In this document: positions 35,454 through 44,520 of the stretch, piece by piece
Position numbering within the stretch: the stretch's first letter is position 1
Layout: the number at the start of each line of letters is the position of its first letter
Assembly (NCBI GenBank): GCA_963724735.1
Contig: CAVRVX010000040.1
Coordinates: 84,134-148,133, forward strand
Reading direction: 5' to 3'
Length of the DNA stretch: 64,000 bases
Source of the DNA: Rhodoplanes sp963724735
GTDB taxonomy: Bacteria; Pseudomonadota; Alphaproteobacteria; Rhizobiales; Xanthobacteraceae
Program-made: the position numbers and the translations under genes
Notes under the pieces: model-generated
Databases searched by the model: none
Seen by the model: only the letters and a program-made list of their open reading frames with translations
What the model was told of the DNA's origin: nothing

Positions 35454-37535
35454 ATGAGAAGCGTACCTATTTTGAGCCCGGCTCGTGTCCTGTGTCTCTT
35501 GGCGCTGCTCGCGTGCGGGAATGTTCCCGTGGCGACGGCGCAGGAAACGATCGGCGTCGCCGCTACGATCCGCAACGAGGTCAATGGGAAGGTCGCTTCA
35601 CGGACTTTTCAAATCAATGCTGGCGAGAACGTGTTCCGACAGGAGGTGGTGGCCACCGGTCGCGACAGTTCCGCGAAGCTTGTCTTCAAGGACAGTACAA
35701 ATCTCGCGGTCGGTCCCGAAACGTCGGTGACGCTTGACAGGTTCGTGTACGCCGGCACGTCGGACTACAAGAAGGTCACTTTGCAGCTGCTCAAGGGCGC
35801 CTTCCGCTTCATAACAGGAAGCTCGGACAAGCGCGCCTACGAAATCAGAACGGATGTGGCAAGGATCGGTGTCCGCGGCACGATCGGCGACCTGCTCGTC
35901 GAGGCGGGACGGACGATTGCGGTCGTGCAGCAAGGCGTCTTGATCGCATGTTCGATCAATAATCAGTGCACTGAATTGTCGCGGCCCGGAGAGGCAGCGG
36001 TCGTCACGGCGACGTCGGTGACGAATGAGGGCGTCGGCGGGGCTGGCGGGTGGAGTTTTGCCAGCCTTTGTGCGGGCGATTTGTGCGAGGCGACGCGCTT
36101 CGCCTCGCTCCAACCGCCGCCGGGCGGCACGAGAGTCACCTCCTTCGAGGTGGGCGCGGCGCCGCGCTCAACTCCGAGCGGCCGGACCGCCGTTTCGACG
36201 CCGAGCGAGCAGCCGGTGATTGCGAGCAACGAAGGGGCGGGAAGCGAGGCGGGCTTCGCCGCCACCGCGGTTCTTGCGTCTGGCGCCCTGGCGGCCACGA
36301 TTGCACAGGCCGCCGGTGAAAAGACGACGCTCCCGAATCCAGTAGCCGAGAATGTCCGTCAGCCATATCCGCCGCCAAACGTCGTGGGCGATGGGAACTT
36401 CACCCTTGCGTCGCCAGCCGCCGCCGCCGCGTCGCCAGCCTCCATCGCCGCCGCGCTGTCACCCTCCATCGCCAGCCAGACCGGCATCGCCGCGGCGCAA
36501 AGCGCGTTCGTCAGCACGAACAGCTTCCTCCGGCTCATCTTCGATTTCACCGGAGCGGGGGGCGGCCAGCGGACTGCGACGGCGATCGGCTATGCCTCGG
36601 AGCGACAACTTCCGCCCGAGGTCGCACGCGCCTACGCGGCGGTGACGCCGAAGGATCGGGTGTACGCCAAGGCGCCTGCGGCGCTGGGCTGGACGGAGCC
36701 CAGCTGGGCGTTTTGGGGCGCGGCCTTTGGAGCGAACGCGCGGCTCGAGGGCGATGTACTGGTCGGCAGTCATGACGTGACCTCGCGGATTTTCGGCGGC
36801 GCGGCCGGCGCCGAATATCTGATGTCACCCAATTCCAAGATCGGATTGGCCTTCGCCGGCGGGACGACCGATTACTCGCTCGCGAACAATTTCGGCTCGG
36901 GGCGGTCCGACTTCGTCCAGGGCAGTCTGTACAGCAAGACATACTTCGGCCCGGCCTACCTGACCGCTGCATTGGCGGCCGGCGCGCAATGGGTGAAGAG
37001 CAATCGGACGGTCGTCGCGGGTCCGGCATTGGACGCCCTGGTCGCAAGCTTCACGATGCCGACCTTGGCGAGCAGGCTGGAGGCCGGCTACCGCTTTGGC
37101 GCCCCCTATGCCGGCTTTACGCCCTACGGAGCGGTGCAGACGCAAACCGCCTATCTCCCGGCGTATGTCGAGACGGCCACGTTCGGCGCCGGCGCGACCG
37201 CGAATGCCGTCGCCCCGCATGATGCGACGTCGATAAGAAGCGAGCTCGGCGCCTGGGCTGATACTTGGATCGGGACAAGCATCCTCCTGCGCGCCCGCGC
37301 CGCCTGGATCCACGAATTCACCCGCGACACCATCGTGTCTGCGCAGTTCGCGGTGCTTCCCGGCACAACCTTTGCGGTGAGTGGCGCACAACGGCCTGTG
37401 GACGCCGCTCTGGTCTCGGGCGTGATCGAAGTCCCGCTCACGTCGTACCTGACCCTGTCCGGCAAGTTCGACGGGGAGTTCGGTCGCGGCGCGACCGCTC
37501 TGGCGGGCGCGGGCCAGCTGCGCTGGAGCTGGTAA
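35454..37535 (+). CDS. FecR-domain autotransporter
   Basis: A 693-residue protein with a signal peptide (ending about ATAQE, residue 30), a FecR domain (about residues 45-165, containing LVFKDSTNLAVGPETSV and DVARIGVRGTIGDL), an Ala/Pro/Ser-rich linker (about 215-375) and a C-terminal autotransporter beta-barrel (about 420-693, WAFWGAAFGANARL to the terminal aromatic RWSW). The FecR domain is thus the passenger or periplasmic part of an outer-membrane barrel. A CHASE2 adenylate cyclase follows, so it may feed an envelope signal to cAMP synthesis. The start is ATG 35454; the Shine-Dalgarno sequence is weak. Confidence 0.82.
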   Translation: MRSVPILSPARVLCLLALLACGNVPVATAQETIGVAATIRNEVNGKVASRTFQINAGENVFRQEVVATGRDSSAKLVFKDSTNLAVGPETSVTLDRFVYAGTSDYKKVTLQLLKGAFRFITGSSDKRAYEIRTDVARIGVRGTIGDLLVEAGRTIAVVQQGVLIACSINNQCTELSRPGEAAVVTATSVTNEGVGGAGGWSFASLCAGDLCEATRFASLQPPPGGTRVTSFEVGAAPRSTPSGRTAVSTPSEQPVIASNEGAGSEAGFAATAVLASGALAATIAQAAGEKTTLPNPVAENVRQPYPPPNVVGDGNFTLASPAAAAASPASIAAALSPSIASQTGIAAAQSAFVSTNSFLRLIFDFTGAGGGQRTATAIGYASERQLPPEVARAYAAVTPKDRVYAKAPAALGWTEPSWAFWGAAFGANARLEGDVLVGSHDVTSRIFGGAAGAEYLMSPNSKIGLAFAGGTTDYSLANNFGSGRSDFVQGSLYSKTYFGPAYLTAALAAGAQWVKSNRTVVAGPALDALVASFTMPTLASRLEAGYRFGAPYAGFTPYGAVQTQTAYLPAYVETATFGAGATANAVAPHDATSIRSELGAWADTWIGTSILLRARAAWIHEFTRDTIVSAQFAVLPGTTFAVSGAQRPVDAALVSGVIEVPLTSYLTLSGKFDGEFGRGATALAGAGQLRWSW

Positions 37536-37890
37536 TCCCGTCCGTTCTGGCCGGGATCGCCGACTCGGCGCGCTGCGCCGTTCCAAGCCTTCGCATTTCG
37601 ATTACGGTGGATGCGCACGCGCACGGTCCGACTCGACGTGGCTTTCCCGCTCGAAATGTCAGGAGGAACGACGTTTGCGCGAGGCCGAGAAAGTTTCGTT
37701 AGATCCCGATCGCAGTTGGTATCCTCGACCACGTCGCGCGGCTCGGATCTGAGCAGCCGCGACGGAGAAGGCCGGCGGCTGCTGACAAACGAAGGTTGCA
37801 ACCGGGGGGGGATAACTCGGCTCGGTGGTCGTCTTTTCCGGTCTGAGGTCGAGCGCCGCGCGTTGCGGTTCCTGATGGCGGAGTGCTGAA
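37536..37890. other. Intergenic stretch between autotransporter and CHASE2 cyclase
   Basis: 355 bp without a convincing gene. A 92-codon open frame at 37611-37889 has no recognisable features and is not called. The run GGGGGGG at about 37804 and the GGAG before the cyclase TTG are the only notable elements. Confidence 0.35.
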
Positions 37891-39972
37891 TTGAGGCCCG
37901 TGATCTTTCGGCGACGCCGATTTTATCTGGTCTCGTTGGCGTTGTCGGCGGTCATCGTCTTTTCCGCCGGTCTGGCGCAGACCCGCCTGCTCGAAGATTT
38001 GCGAAATTTCGTCTTCGACTCATTCCAGCGCATTGCGCCGCGCCAATACGATCCCGAAACGCCGGTGCGAGTCGTCAGCGTCGATGAGGACAGTCTTGCC
38101 GCCTACGGCCAGTGGCCTTGGCCCAGAACGCGTCTTGCCGAGCTCACCGCGAAATTGACGGAGCTGGGCGCGGCCGCCATCGTCTTCGATTTCGTGTTCG
38201 CCGAGCCCGACCGGATGAGTCTCGAAAACATCCTCCCGTCGATCCCCGATGAATCCATCCGCCGCGAATTGGCTCGCAAGACCGAGGATGCCGCCACCAA
38301 CGATCAGGTCTTCGCCCAATCGATCGCCGCGGCGCCGACCGTTCTGGGGACGACGCTTGCGGCGTCGGGCGGATCGAAGGGCTTGCCGCGCAAGGCCGGG
38401 TATGTGACGGCCGGGGACGATCCCATGCCTTTTCTCAGCGCCTTTCCGGCGATCGTCGCGCCAATCGACGCTTTGGCCGACGCTGCGAAGGGCCTCGGCG
38501 CGACGAACTGGCTGCCCGACCACGATCAGGTCGTCAGACGGATTCTCCTGTTCGGGGTTGGACCGTCCGGGCTGACGCCGTCGCTTGCGCTCGAAGCTTT
38601 GCGCGTGGCGCAGGGCGAAACGACCTATGTTCTCCGATCGTCGAATGCGAGCGGCGAAACGGCGTTCGGGCAGCACACCGGGGTCAATGCCGTCAAGGTC
38701 GGCGCGATCGAAATCGACACCGGCGCCCAGGGCGACATCCGGCCGCGCTATGCCTATTCAACCGCCGACCGTGCCATTTCCGCGCGGGCCGTGCTGGAGA
38801 ATCGCCTCGAACCCGGCGAGTTGAAAGGCAAGATCGTATTTGTCGGAGCCTACGCGGTCGGCCTTGGCGATATTTTGGCCACTCCGCTCAATGCCTCGGT
38901 TCCGGGCGTGGAAGTCCACGCGCAGATTCTCGAATCGCTGCTGTCGAACAAGCTGTTGTCGAGGCCCGATTGGGCGACCGGCTTCGAGCTTGTCCTGGCT
39001 GTCGCGACATTCGCGGCGGTCTCGGTCCTGTTGCTGTTCGTGCCGCCCTATCTCGCGGCGGTCGCGGCCGGGTTTATCGTCGCCTCGCTTTTCCTCGTTT
39101 CGTTTCTTTTGTTCGATCGGAAAAGCATCCTCATCGACCCCGCCTTTCCCAGCCTGACGGCGGTCATCGCGTTCGGCGTCGGAACGCTGACGCTGTGGAG
39201 CTTCGATCGAATCGCGAAACGGAACATTCAACAGGCGTTCGGAAAATTCGTCGTCCCGGCGGTGGTGGACCAGCTGGTCGAGCACCCGGAACGTCTCGTC
39301 CTCGGCGGAGAGACGCGAGAACTCACCGTGCTTTTTTCCGATCTGCGCGATTTTGCCGGGCTCTCGGAAGGGATGACCGCGCGCGAGCTTACGAATTTCA
39401 TGAATGAGTATCTCACGCCGATGACGGATGCGATTCTCGAACACGAAGGCACGCTCGACAAATATATCGGCGACGCCATTGTCGCCTTCTGGAACGCGCC
39501 GCTCGACGTTCTCTCGCATCCCAGCAAGGCGGTTTCCGCGGCGCTGCAGATGCGAGCCGCGCTTGCCGATTTCAACAATATGCGCGCAGCGAGAGCGCGC
39601 GAAGCGGGCGTCGCGTTTCAGACGACGGAAATGGGCATCGGACTGAATCTCGGACCCTGCAATGTGGGCAATATGGGCTCCATTCGGAGGTTTGATTACT
39701 CGATCCTCGGCGACACGGTGAACGTCGCTTCGCGTTTGGAAGGCGTTTGCAAGACCTTCGGCGTCGACGTCATCGCGTCGGCGGCGGTACAGGAGGCGGC
39801 CCCCGAATTCGCCTGGCTCAGCCTTGGTACGGTGATCGTGAAAGGTCGCAAGACGCCGACGGCCATCTACACGGTCGCAGGCGATGCGGCTTTCGCCGCC
39901 GATCCAAGATTCCTCGAATGGAAAAAGATGCATGACGCCACTGCTTCGGATACGAGGCGCGGGATTTGGTAG
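37891..39972 (+). CDS. CHASE2-domain adenylate cyclase with frameshifted tail
   Basis: The 693-residue protein has an N-terminal membrane segment, an extracytoplasmic CHASE2 sensor (about residues 30-330), three transmembrane helices (about 365-445) and a class III cyclase domain (about 470-660). Catalytic Asp pairs are in LFSDLRDF and KYIGDAIVAF; ILGDTVNVASRLE gives Asp, Asn and Arg; Lys and Asp predict ATP use. The start is TTG 37891 with GGAG upstream (GTG 37900 is possible). A 1-nt deletion relative to the duplicate tail at 41105 ends the protein at 39972 and removes a C-terminal tail of about 40 residues beginning YEARD; the catalytic domain is intact. Confidence 0.87.
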   Translation: MRPVIFRRRRFYLVSLALSAVIVFSAGLAQTRLLEDLRNFVFDSFQRIAPRQYDPETPVRVVSVDEDSLAAYGQWPWPRTRLAELTAKLTELGAAAIVFDFVFAEPDRMSLENILPSIPDESIRRELARKTEDAATNDQVFAQSIAAAPTVLGTTLAASGGSKGLPRKAGYVTAGDDPMPFLSAFPAIVAPIDALADAAKGLGATNWLPDHDQVVRRILLFGVGPSGLTPSLALEALRVAQGETTYVLRSSNASGETAFGQHTGVNAVKVGAIEIDTGAQGDIRPRYAYSTADRAISARAVLENRLEPGELKGKIVFVGAYAVGLGDILATPLNASVPGVEVHAQILESLLSNKLLSRPDWATGFELVLAVATFAAVSVLLLFVPPYLAAVAAGFIVASLFLVSFLLFDRKSILIDPAFPSLTAVIAFGVGTLTLWSFDRIAKRNIQQAFGKFVVPAVVDQLVEHPERLVLGGETRELTVLFSDLRDFAGLSEGMTARELTNFMNEYLTPMTDAILEHEGTLDKYIGDAIVAFWNAPLDVLSHPSKAVSAALQMRAALADFNNMRAARAREAGVAFQTTEMGIGLNLGPCNVGNMGSIRRFDYSILGDTVNVASRLEGVCKTFGVDVIASAAVQEAAPEFAWLSLGTVIVKGRKTPTAIYTVAGDAAFAADPRFLEWKKMHDATASDTRRGIW

Positions 39973-40202
39973 AAGCGCTCGCGCTGGCGGAGAATGCCGG
40001 CAAGGTTGAGCCGGTGGTGCGGGCTCTGGAGCAAGTTCGGGGGCAGGTCAGCCGAGGCGCTTGGTGACGATGAGCCGGGCGTGACGGAACGCGTCCACGG
40101 CCGCCGCACGCGGTAGGACTGCCGAGGCAGCGCAGCCGCGAGCGGGCTTTGCCGCTGAAACAGGCCGATGCGGCCGGCGACGCGGCGTAGCGCTCGTCAG
40201 CG
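39931..40202 (+). repeat. Cyclase-tail / regulator-end duplication, copy A
   Basis: From CATGACGCC at 39931 to about 40202 the sequence aligns, with many small indels, to 41105-41389. Both copies contain the cyclase C-terminal tail reading (YEARD...KVEP) on the plus strand and the 3' end of a TPR regulator on the minus strand (CAGGCCGATGCGGCCGGC). This copy is the more decayed, and is cut off at the IS4 remnant. Confidence 0.7.
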
Positions 40203-40983
40203 CCGGGCGGGAAGGGGAGAACCAGCGATGCGGCCGAGGCGCGGCGCAGATGACGGGATAGTCCTTGCTGGTAGAAGACATGCGATAGTCTGGCGGCAAT
40301 GATACGGTCGCCGATCTGTCGGCGCGAGTAGACGCGGTGCGCCCAGGCGACGGCACGGGTGACGAAGAAGGCGCCAGCCTGATGCAGACGTAAAGGCGCG
40401 CGAAGTCGATGTAGCCGCGATCCGACGTAGATGGCGCCTGCTTCGGGGATCAGCAGAGCGAGAGCATGAACGTCGTGCAGCTGCCGTCGAGATGTGAACG
40501 AAGCTCGGGATGTGCCGCGCAGATCGAGCAACGTGTGCATCTTCACCGCCGCTAGGTGGAGCGAAAGTGCGCCCATGGAATAGCGACAGGCACAGATCGA
40601 TGGTCGTGGATCCAGAGCATATACCGTGTTGGCAGCCCATGCCCAGGCTTACGCTGGCATAGAGCACACGCATGGGCAATCAGACGGTGAGCGAACCCGC
40701 GTAAATGCGCCAGACGCGCGTCTCGTTGGCGTCGGCCAGAGTGATCGACGGAGCGGCCGCGAAAACCTATGTGATAGAGTTTCGACGCGCGCGCCGATAG
40801 GAGACCTCGATATCGCGCAGGCTCTCTCGATAGGTCAGATGCGCGAACGCCATCGCGCGGTATTGCTCGGCACAACACAGCGCGGACCCGGGCGTCGCCA
40901 CCGTAGCGGGCAACAATCCGCGCAAATGTGCTCCAAGGCAGAAAATCCATCAGCTGGGCGAAAAGCGTCTTGCCGATGTTCAC
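40203..40983 (-). pseudogene. Degenerate IS4-family transposase remnant
   Basis: Recognisable IS4/DUF4372 transposase pieces occur in order on the minus strand but in different frames: NIGKTLFAQLMDFLPWSTFA, ASKLYHIGFRG, STTIDLCLSLF, KMHTLLDLRG, LHDVHALALLIPEAGAIYV, LHQAGAFFVTRA, RVYS. At least six frame changes disrupt it. The C-terminal third (after the LVFLTN region) is missing, and homology stops at copy A of the flanking duplication. It cannot encode an active enzyme. No clear terminal inverted repeats remain. Confidence 0.8.
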
Positions 40984-41104
40984 GGGCGACTCCTCGGAAA
41001 AACTCCGAATAGCGCCCGACCAAGTGCAAATCGACACCACCCATTCGGTGGCAAGCTCTGCCAGATCAGCTGTTCCAGAACGCTCTCACCGTGAACCGGA
41101 CACG

Positions 41105-41389
41105 GCATGACGCCATGCTTCGCACCTACGAGGCGCGGGATTTTGCGAACGCGCTCCGCTGCGCGGAGCAACTTGCCGCCAAGGTTGAGCCGCCGTGGCG
41201 CGGGCTCTATGCGAGTTTCGGGGGCAGGTTCACCACGTTGGCGAAGATGAGTCCGGGCGTGCGGCGGTCCACGGCCGCCGACCGCGAGTAGGACTGCCGA
41301 CGGCAGCGCAGCCGCGACCGCGGGCTTTCGCCGCTACAGGCCGATGCGGCCGGCGGCGCGGCGCAGCGCTTTCGTCAGCGCCTCCTCGA
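41105..41389 (+). repeat. Cyclase-tail / regulator-end duplication, copy B
   Basis: The plus strand reads a clean cyclase C-terminus, HDAMLRTYEARDFANALRCA...PPWRGLYASFGGRF, ending in TAG at 41289-41291, with no cyclase upstream. It is therefore a detached gene end. From 41334 on it is also the 3' end of the minus-strand TPR regulator. The 120 bp between the IS4 remnant and this copy show nothing recognisable. Confidence 0.7.
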
Positions 41390-42390
41390 AGCGGAAGGCG
41401 GCGAAGAGCTGATCGACGCCGTACTCGGGATGACCTTGGCGCAGCGCTGCGACCGCCGTGCGCGCCTCCTCGGTTCGCCCGGCAAGCGCAATACAGAGCG
41501 CCGCGATCGCGGCAATATGCGCATGCGCGTTGGGACGGGCGACCGCCTTGCGTCCCCATTCCGCCGCCTCCTCGTACTCCCCGAGCCGCACATGGGCGAT
41601 CGCGCGGGTGCAAAGCATGGCAAAGAGCAGCGGGTCATAGGGGCTGAGCGCGCGCGACTGGTCGGCATACGCAATCGCCGTCTGCGGCTCGCCCGACTGC
41701 GCGTGCACGAAGGCGAGCGTGTAATGACCGAGCGCGTAGTTCGGGCTCAGCTCGACGGCGGCGGAGAGTTCGCCGAGGCTGCCCGCCACCTCGCCGCGCA
41801 GCCATAGCGCCCGGCCCATCGCCCAGTGGGCGGCCGGATCGCGATCGTCGGCGGCCAGCCCGTCGCCAGCCGCCTTGAAGGCGAGATCGCTTTCGCGCTG
41901 GCGGTCCTGCGGGCGAAGCAGGAACGCGTTCTGGAAATGGGTGAAGGAGAGGCCGGCATAGCCCCGCGAAAAGGTCGGGTCGAGGCCGATCGACTGGCGG
42001 AAGAACTCCTGCGCGCGATCATTGTCCGGGCCGTTGAACCGGTACATGTGCCAGAGCCCGCGGTGATAGGCTTCCCAGGCGTCGAGCGTGTTCGGCGCTT
42101 TCAGCACCGCGCGATTGCGCTCTGCGAGCTCGACCTCACTCGCGAGCGCAGCGACGATCCGATCGCCGACGTCATCGATGAGCTTAAGGTCGTCGCCTGA
42201 CCGGCGCGCGAATTGATCGGACCAGAGCAGGCGCCCGGTCGCGGTCTCGATCAGGTCAACGCCGACGAGCCGTTCTCCGCCCGCGGTCTGAATCGAGCCG
42301 CAGGCGATGTAATCCACGCCCAGCTTGCGCGCGATCTCATCCGGCGAAAGCCCCTGTTCGGCGAGCGCGAACGCCGAGCCGCGCGCGATG
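41334..42390 (-). pseudogene. 5'-truncated FlgO/TPR-type regulator
   Basis: About 350 codons remain of a regulator of the winged-helix or cyclase-like class with a FlgO-like domain and TPRs. The surviving part starts VIARGSAFALAEQGLSPDEIARKLGVDYI, continues with RLLWSDQFARRSGDDL and about six TPR units (AWEAYHRGLWHMYRF to CIALAGRTEEARTAV). Everything upstream of VIARG, including the expected DNA-binding or output domain, is absent, and the sequence beyond 42391 belongs to a methyltransferase in the other direction. The frame stays open to 42476 by chance. Confidence 0.75.
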
Positions 42391-42391
42391 A

Positions 42392-43156
42392 CGCGGGCAG
42401 ATCGCCTGGTCCTCGGGGGACTACGCGTGATCGGCACGACGCTGCTCATCCGGATCCTGTGCGAGGCGCTCGACATCGGTCCGGCCAGCGCCTCGACGTC
42501 GCGGCCGGCAAGGGAATGTCTCGCTTGCCGCCGCGCGCCGCTTTGCCGAAGTCACCTCGACCGATTACGTCCCGGCCTTGCTCGATCGCGCCAAGGAACG
42601 CGCCTGGGCCGACCGGCTGCCGATCACGTTCCAGGTGGCGGATGTCGAAAACCTGCCTTTCCCGAATGGCGCATTCGACGTCGTCACCTCGTCGCTCGGG
42701 GCGATGTTCACGCCGGACCACGCGCGTACGGCAAGCGAAATGCTGCGCGTCTGCCGTTCTGGCGGCAAGATCGGGCTTGCGAGCTGGACGCCGGACGGGT
42801 TCATTGGCGAGCTGTTCAAGACGATCGGCCGTCACGTGCCGCCGGCGCCTGGCTTGAAGTCGCCGTCTTTATGGGGAACGCGGGCCTATCTCACGGAGCT
42901 GTTCGGCCCGGCGAGCTCCGACATTTCGGCGCAGACGCGCGAATTCGCGTTCCGCTATCGGTCGCCCGAGCACTGGATCGAGGTTTTCCGCACGAAGTAC
43001 GGGCCCGTGCTCAAGGCGTTCGAGGCGCTCGACGCTACGGGAAAGGCGTCGCTCGCGGGCGACCTTGTCGCGCTCGTCGCCCGCTTCAATCGAGCGACCG
43101 ATGGTACGATGGTCGCGCCGGCGACCTATCTCGAAGTCGTCATCACCAAGGGATGA
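42392..43156 (+). pseudogene. SAM-dependent methyltransferase, 5'-truncated and frameshifted
   Basis: The 192-codon open part at 42578-43156 has ADVENLPFPNGAFDVVTSSLG, SEMLRVCRSGGKIGLASWTPDGF and later RYRSPEHWIEVF, typical of a class I methyltransferase. The preceding N-terminal region survives in three different frames: AWSSGDYA (frame of 42404), VIGTTLLI...LCEALDIGP (42427) and GQRLDVAAGKG (42483). It then returns to the first frame at NVSLAAARRFAEVTSTDYVPALL (42515). Each step equals loss of one base, so SAM motif I is broken. The true start and first residues are gone. Confidence 0.78.
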
Positions 43157-43247
43157 TGCGGCCTGGCCTGCGCCGAGGGGTCGAGGAAATTCCGGAAAGT
43201 CACGAAGCAATGCGGCGCGAAAAAGCCGACCACAGGAGAAAAAGACA

Positions 43248-43586
43248 ATGACGGTTTACCTGATCGCAGACATCAAGGTGACTGACGACGGATGGGTGCC
43301 TGCATACGCCGCTTCGGTGCACGAACTTGTGCACAAGCACGGCGGCAGATACCTGTCACGCAGCGGGAACGTGAAGACGCTGGAGGGCAAGCCTCTGGAA
43401 ACTACCTTTATCGCTCTTCTGCAGTTTCCATCGGCGGACGCGGTCGAGGCCTTTGCCACTGATCCGAAATACGCTCCTTACGCTGTGAGCCGTCAGCGGG
43501 GCAGCGAAAGCCGCTTCCAGCTGATCGACGACACTGATCTAGCCGGAACAATTCCTTATCTGCCGAAGGATGAAGAACAGGCGTAA
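43248..43586 (+). CDS. DUF1330 family protein
   Basis: A 112-residue protein of the dimeric alpha-beta barrel DUF1330 family, beginning MTVYLIADIKVTDDGWVPAYA, with GRYLSRSGNVKTLEG and LLQFPSADAVEAFATDPKYAPY. Function is unknown. ATG 43248 follows CAGGAGAAAAAGACA. It is intact and lies just downstream of the broken methyltransferase. Confidence 0.88.
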   Translation: MTVYLIADIKVTDDGWVPAYAASVHELVHKHGGRYLSRSGNVKTLEGKPLETTFIALLQFPSADAVEAFATDPKYAPYAVSRQRGSESRFQLIDDTDLAGTIPYLPKDEEQA

Positions 43587-43671
43587 GAGGCGCGGGCGCA
43601 TTCAGCGGCCGCTCGGCTGAATGCGCTCAATGCGGCCCCGTGTCATGGAGCGGGCCGTAAGTTCTTCCAAA

Positions 43672-44340
43672 TCAGATCACCACGACTTTGGCGCCCACTT
43701 TCACCCGGTCATAGAGATCGATCACGTCCTCGTTGCGCATGCGGATGCAGCCCGAGGACACGCGGGCGCCGATGGTCCAAGGCTCGTTGGAGCCGTGGAT
43801 GCGGAAGATCGTCGAGCCGAGATAGAGCGCCCGCGCCCCCAGCGGGTTGTGCGGGCCGCCCGCAACGAAGCGGGGCAAGGTCGGATCGCGCCGCACCATC
43901 GGCTCGGGCGGGGTCCAGTCCGGCCATTCGCGCTTGGCCGACACCGCATGTACGCCCGACCAGGAAAATCCGGGGCGGCCCACGCCGACCCCGTAGCGGA
44001 TCGCTTTGCCGCCTTCCTCGACCAGGTAGAGCTGGAATTTTCGCGTATCGATCACCACGGTCCCAGGCCGCTCCCGTCCGGGATAATCGACGACCTGACG
44101 ATCAAAGCGCGGGTCGATCGGGTGGCAGCTTTGCGGTCCTGAGTCGAAGGCTACGTCTTCTTCCGCAGACCCATAGGCGACGGCGGGAAAGGACGGCCCG
44201 CCCGCCGTGGCATAACGAGGCTGCGGCTGCTCCGATGCGCCCTGCACGACACCGGGATGGGACTGCGACTGCGGGCCGGGCACGGTCGCGCACGCCGCGA
44301 GCACGCTCGCCAACAGCGCACAGCAAATGACGCGAACCAT
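43672..44340 (-). CDS. L,D-transpeptidase (YkuD) lipoprotein
   Basis: A 222-residue protein with a lipoprotein signal (LLASVLAAC, lipid on Cys16) and a C-terminal YkuD domain. The catalytic motif is HGSNEPWTIGARVSSGCIRMRNEDV, with the His and Cys in place. It would form 3-3 peptidoglycan cross-links or attach proteins to peptidoglycan in the periplasm. Confidence 0.92.
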   Translation of the reverse strand: MVRVICCALLASVLAACATVPGPQSQSHPGVVQGASEQPQPRYATAGGPSFPAVAYGSAEEDVAFDSGPQSCHPIDPRFDRQVVDYPGRERPGTVVIDTRKFQLYLVEEGGKAIRYGVGVGRPGFSWSGVHAVSAKREWPDWTPPEPMVRRDPTLPRFVAGGPHNPLGARALYLGSTIFRIHGSNEPWTIGARVSSGCIRMRNEDVIDLYDRVKVGAKVVVI

Positions 44341-44520
44341 GGAGTTTGACTCTGCACCGGCCGATGAAAAAGAAGGATTAACCTTTCCGTTTGGTTGACG
44401 CCGAGTAAAGCCCCGAAATGGAAACCAAGCGGTAAACAGCCGAGCCCCCGCCGTTTGCTCAGGCGCGGATCCGATTTGTTCACCGTGTTATGGTTATCAA
44501 AGAATGAACGCGCGGGTCGC

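Noticed and set aside
37611..37889. Possible 92-codon gene before the CHASE2 cyclase
   Set aside because: No ribosome site, no family match and Arg/Ser-rich composition typical of noncoding GC-rich DNA.
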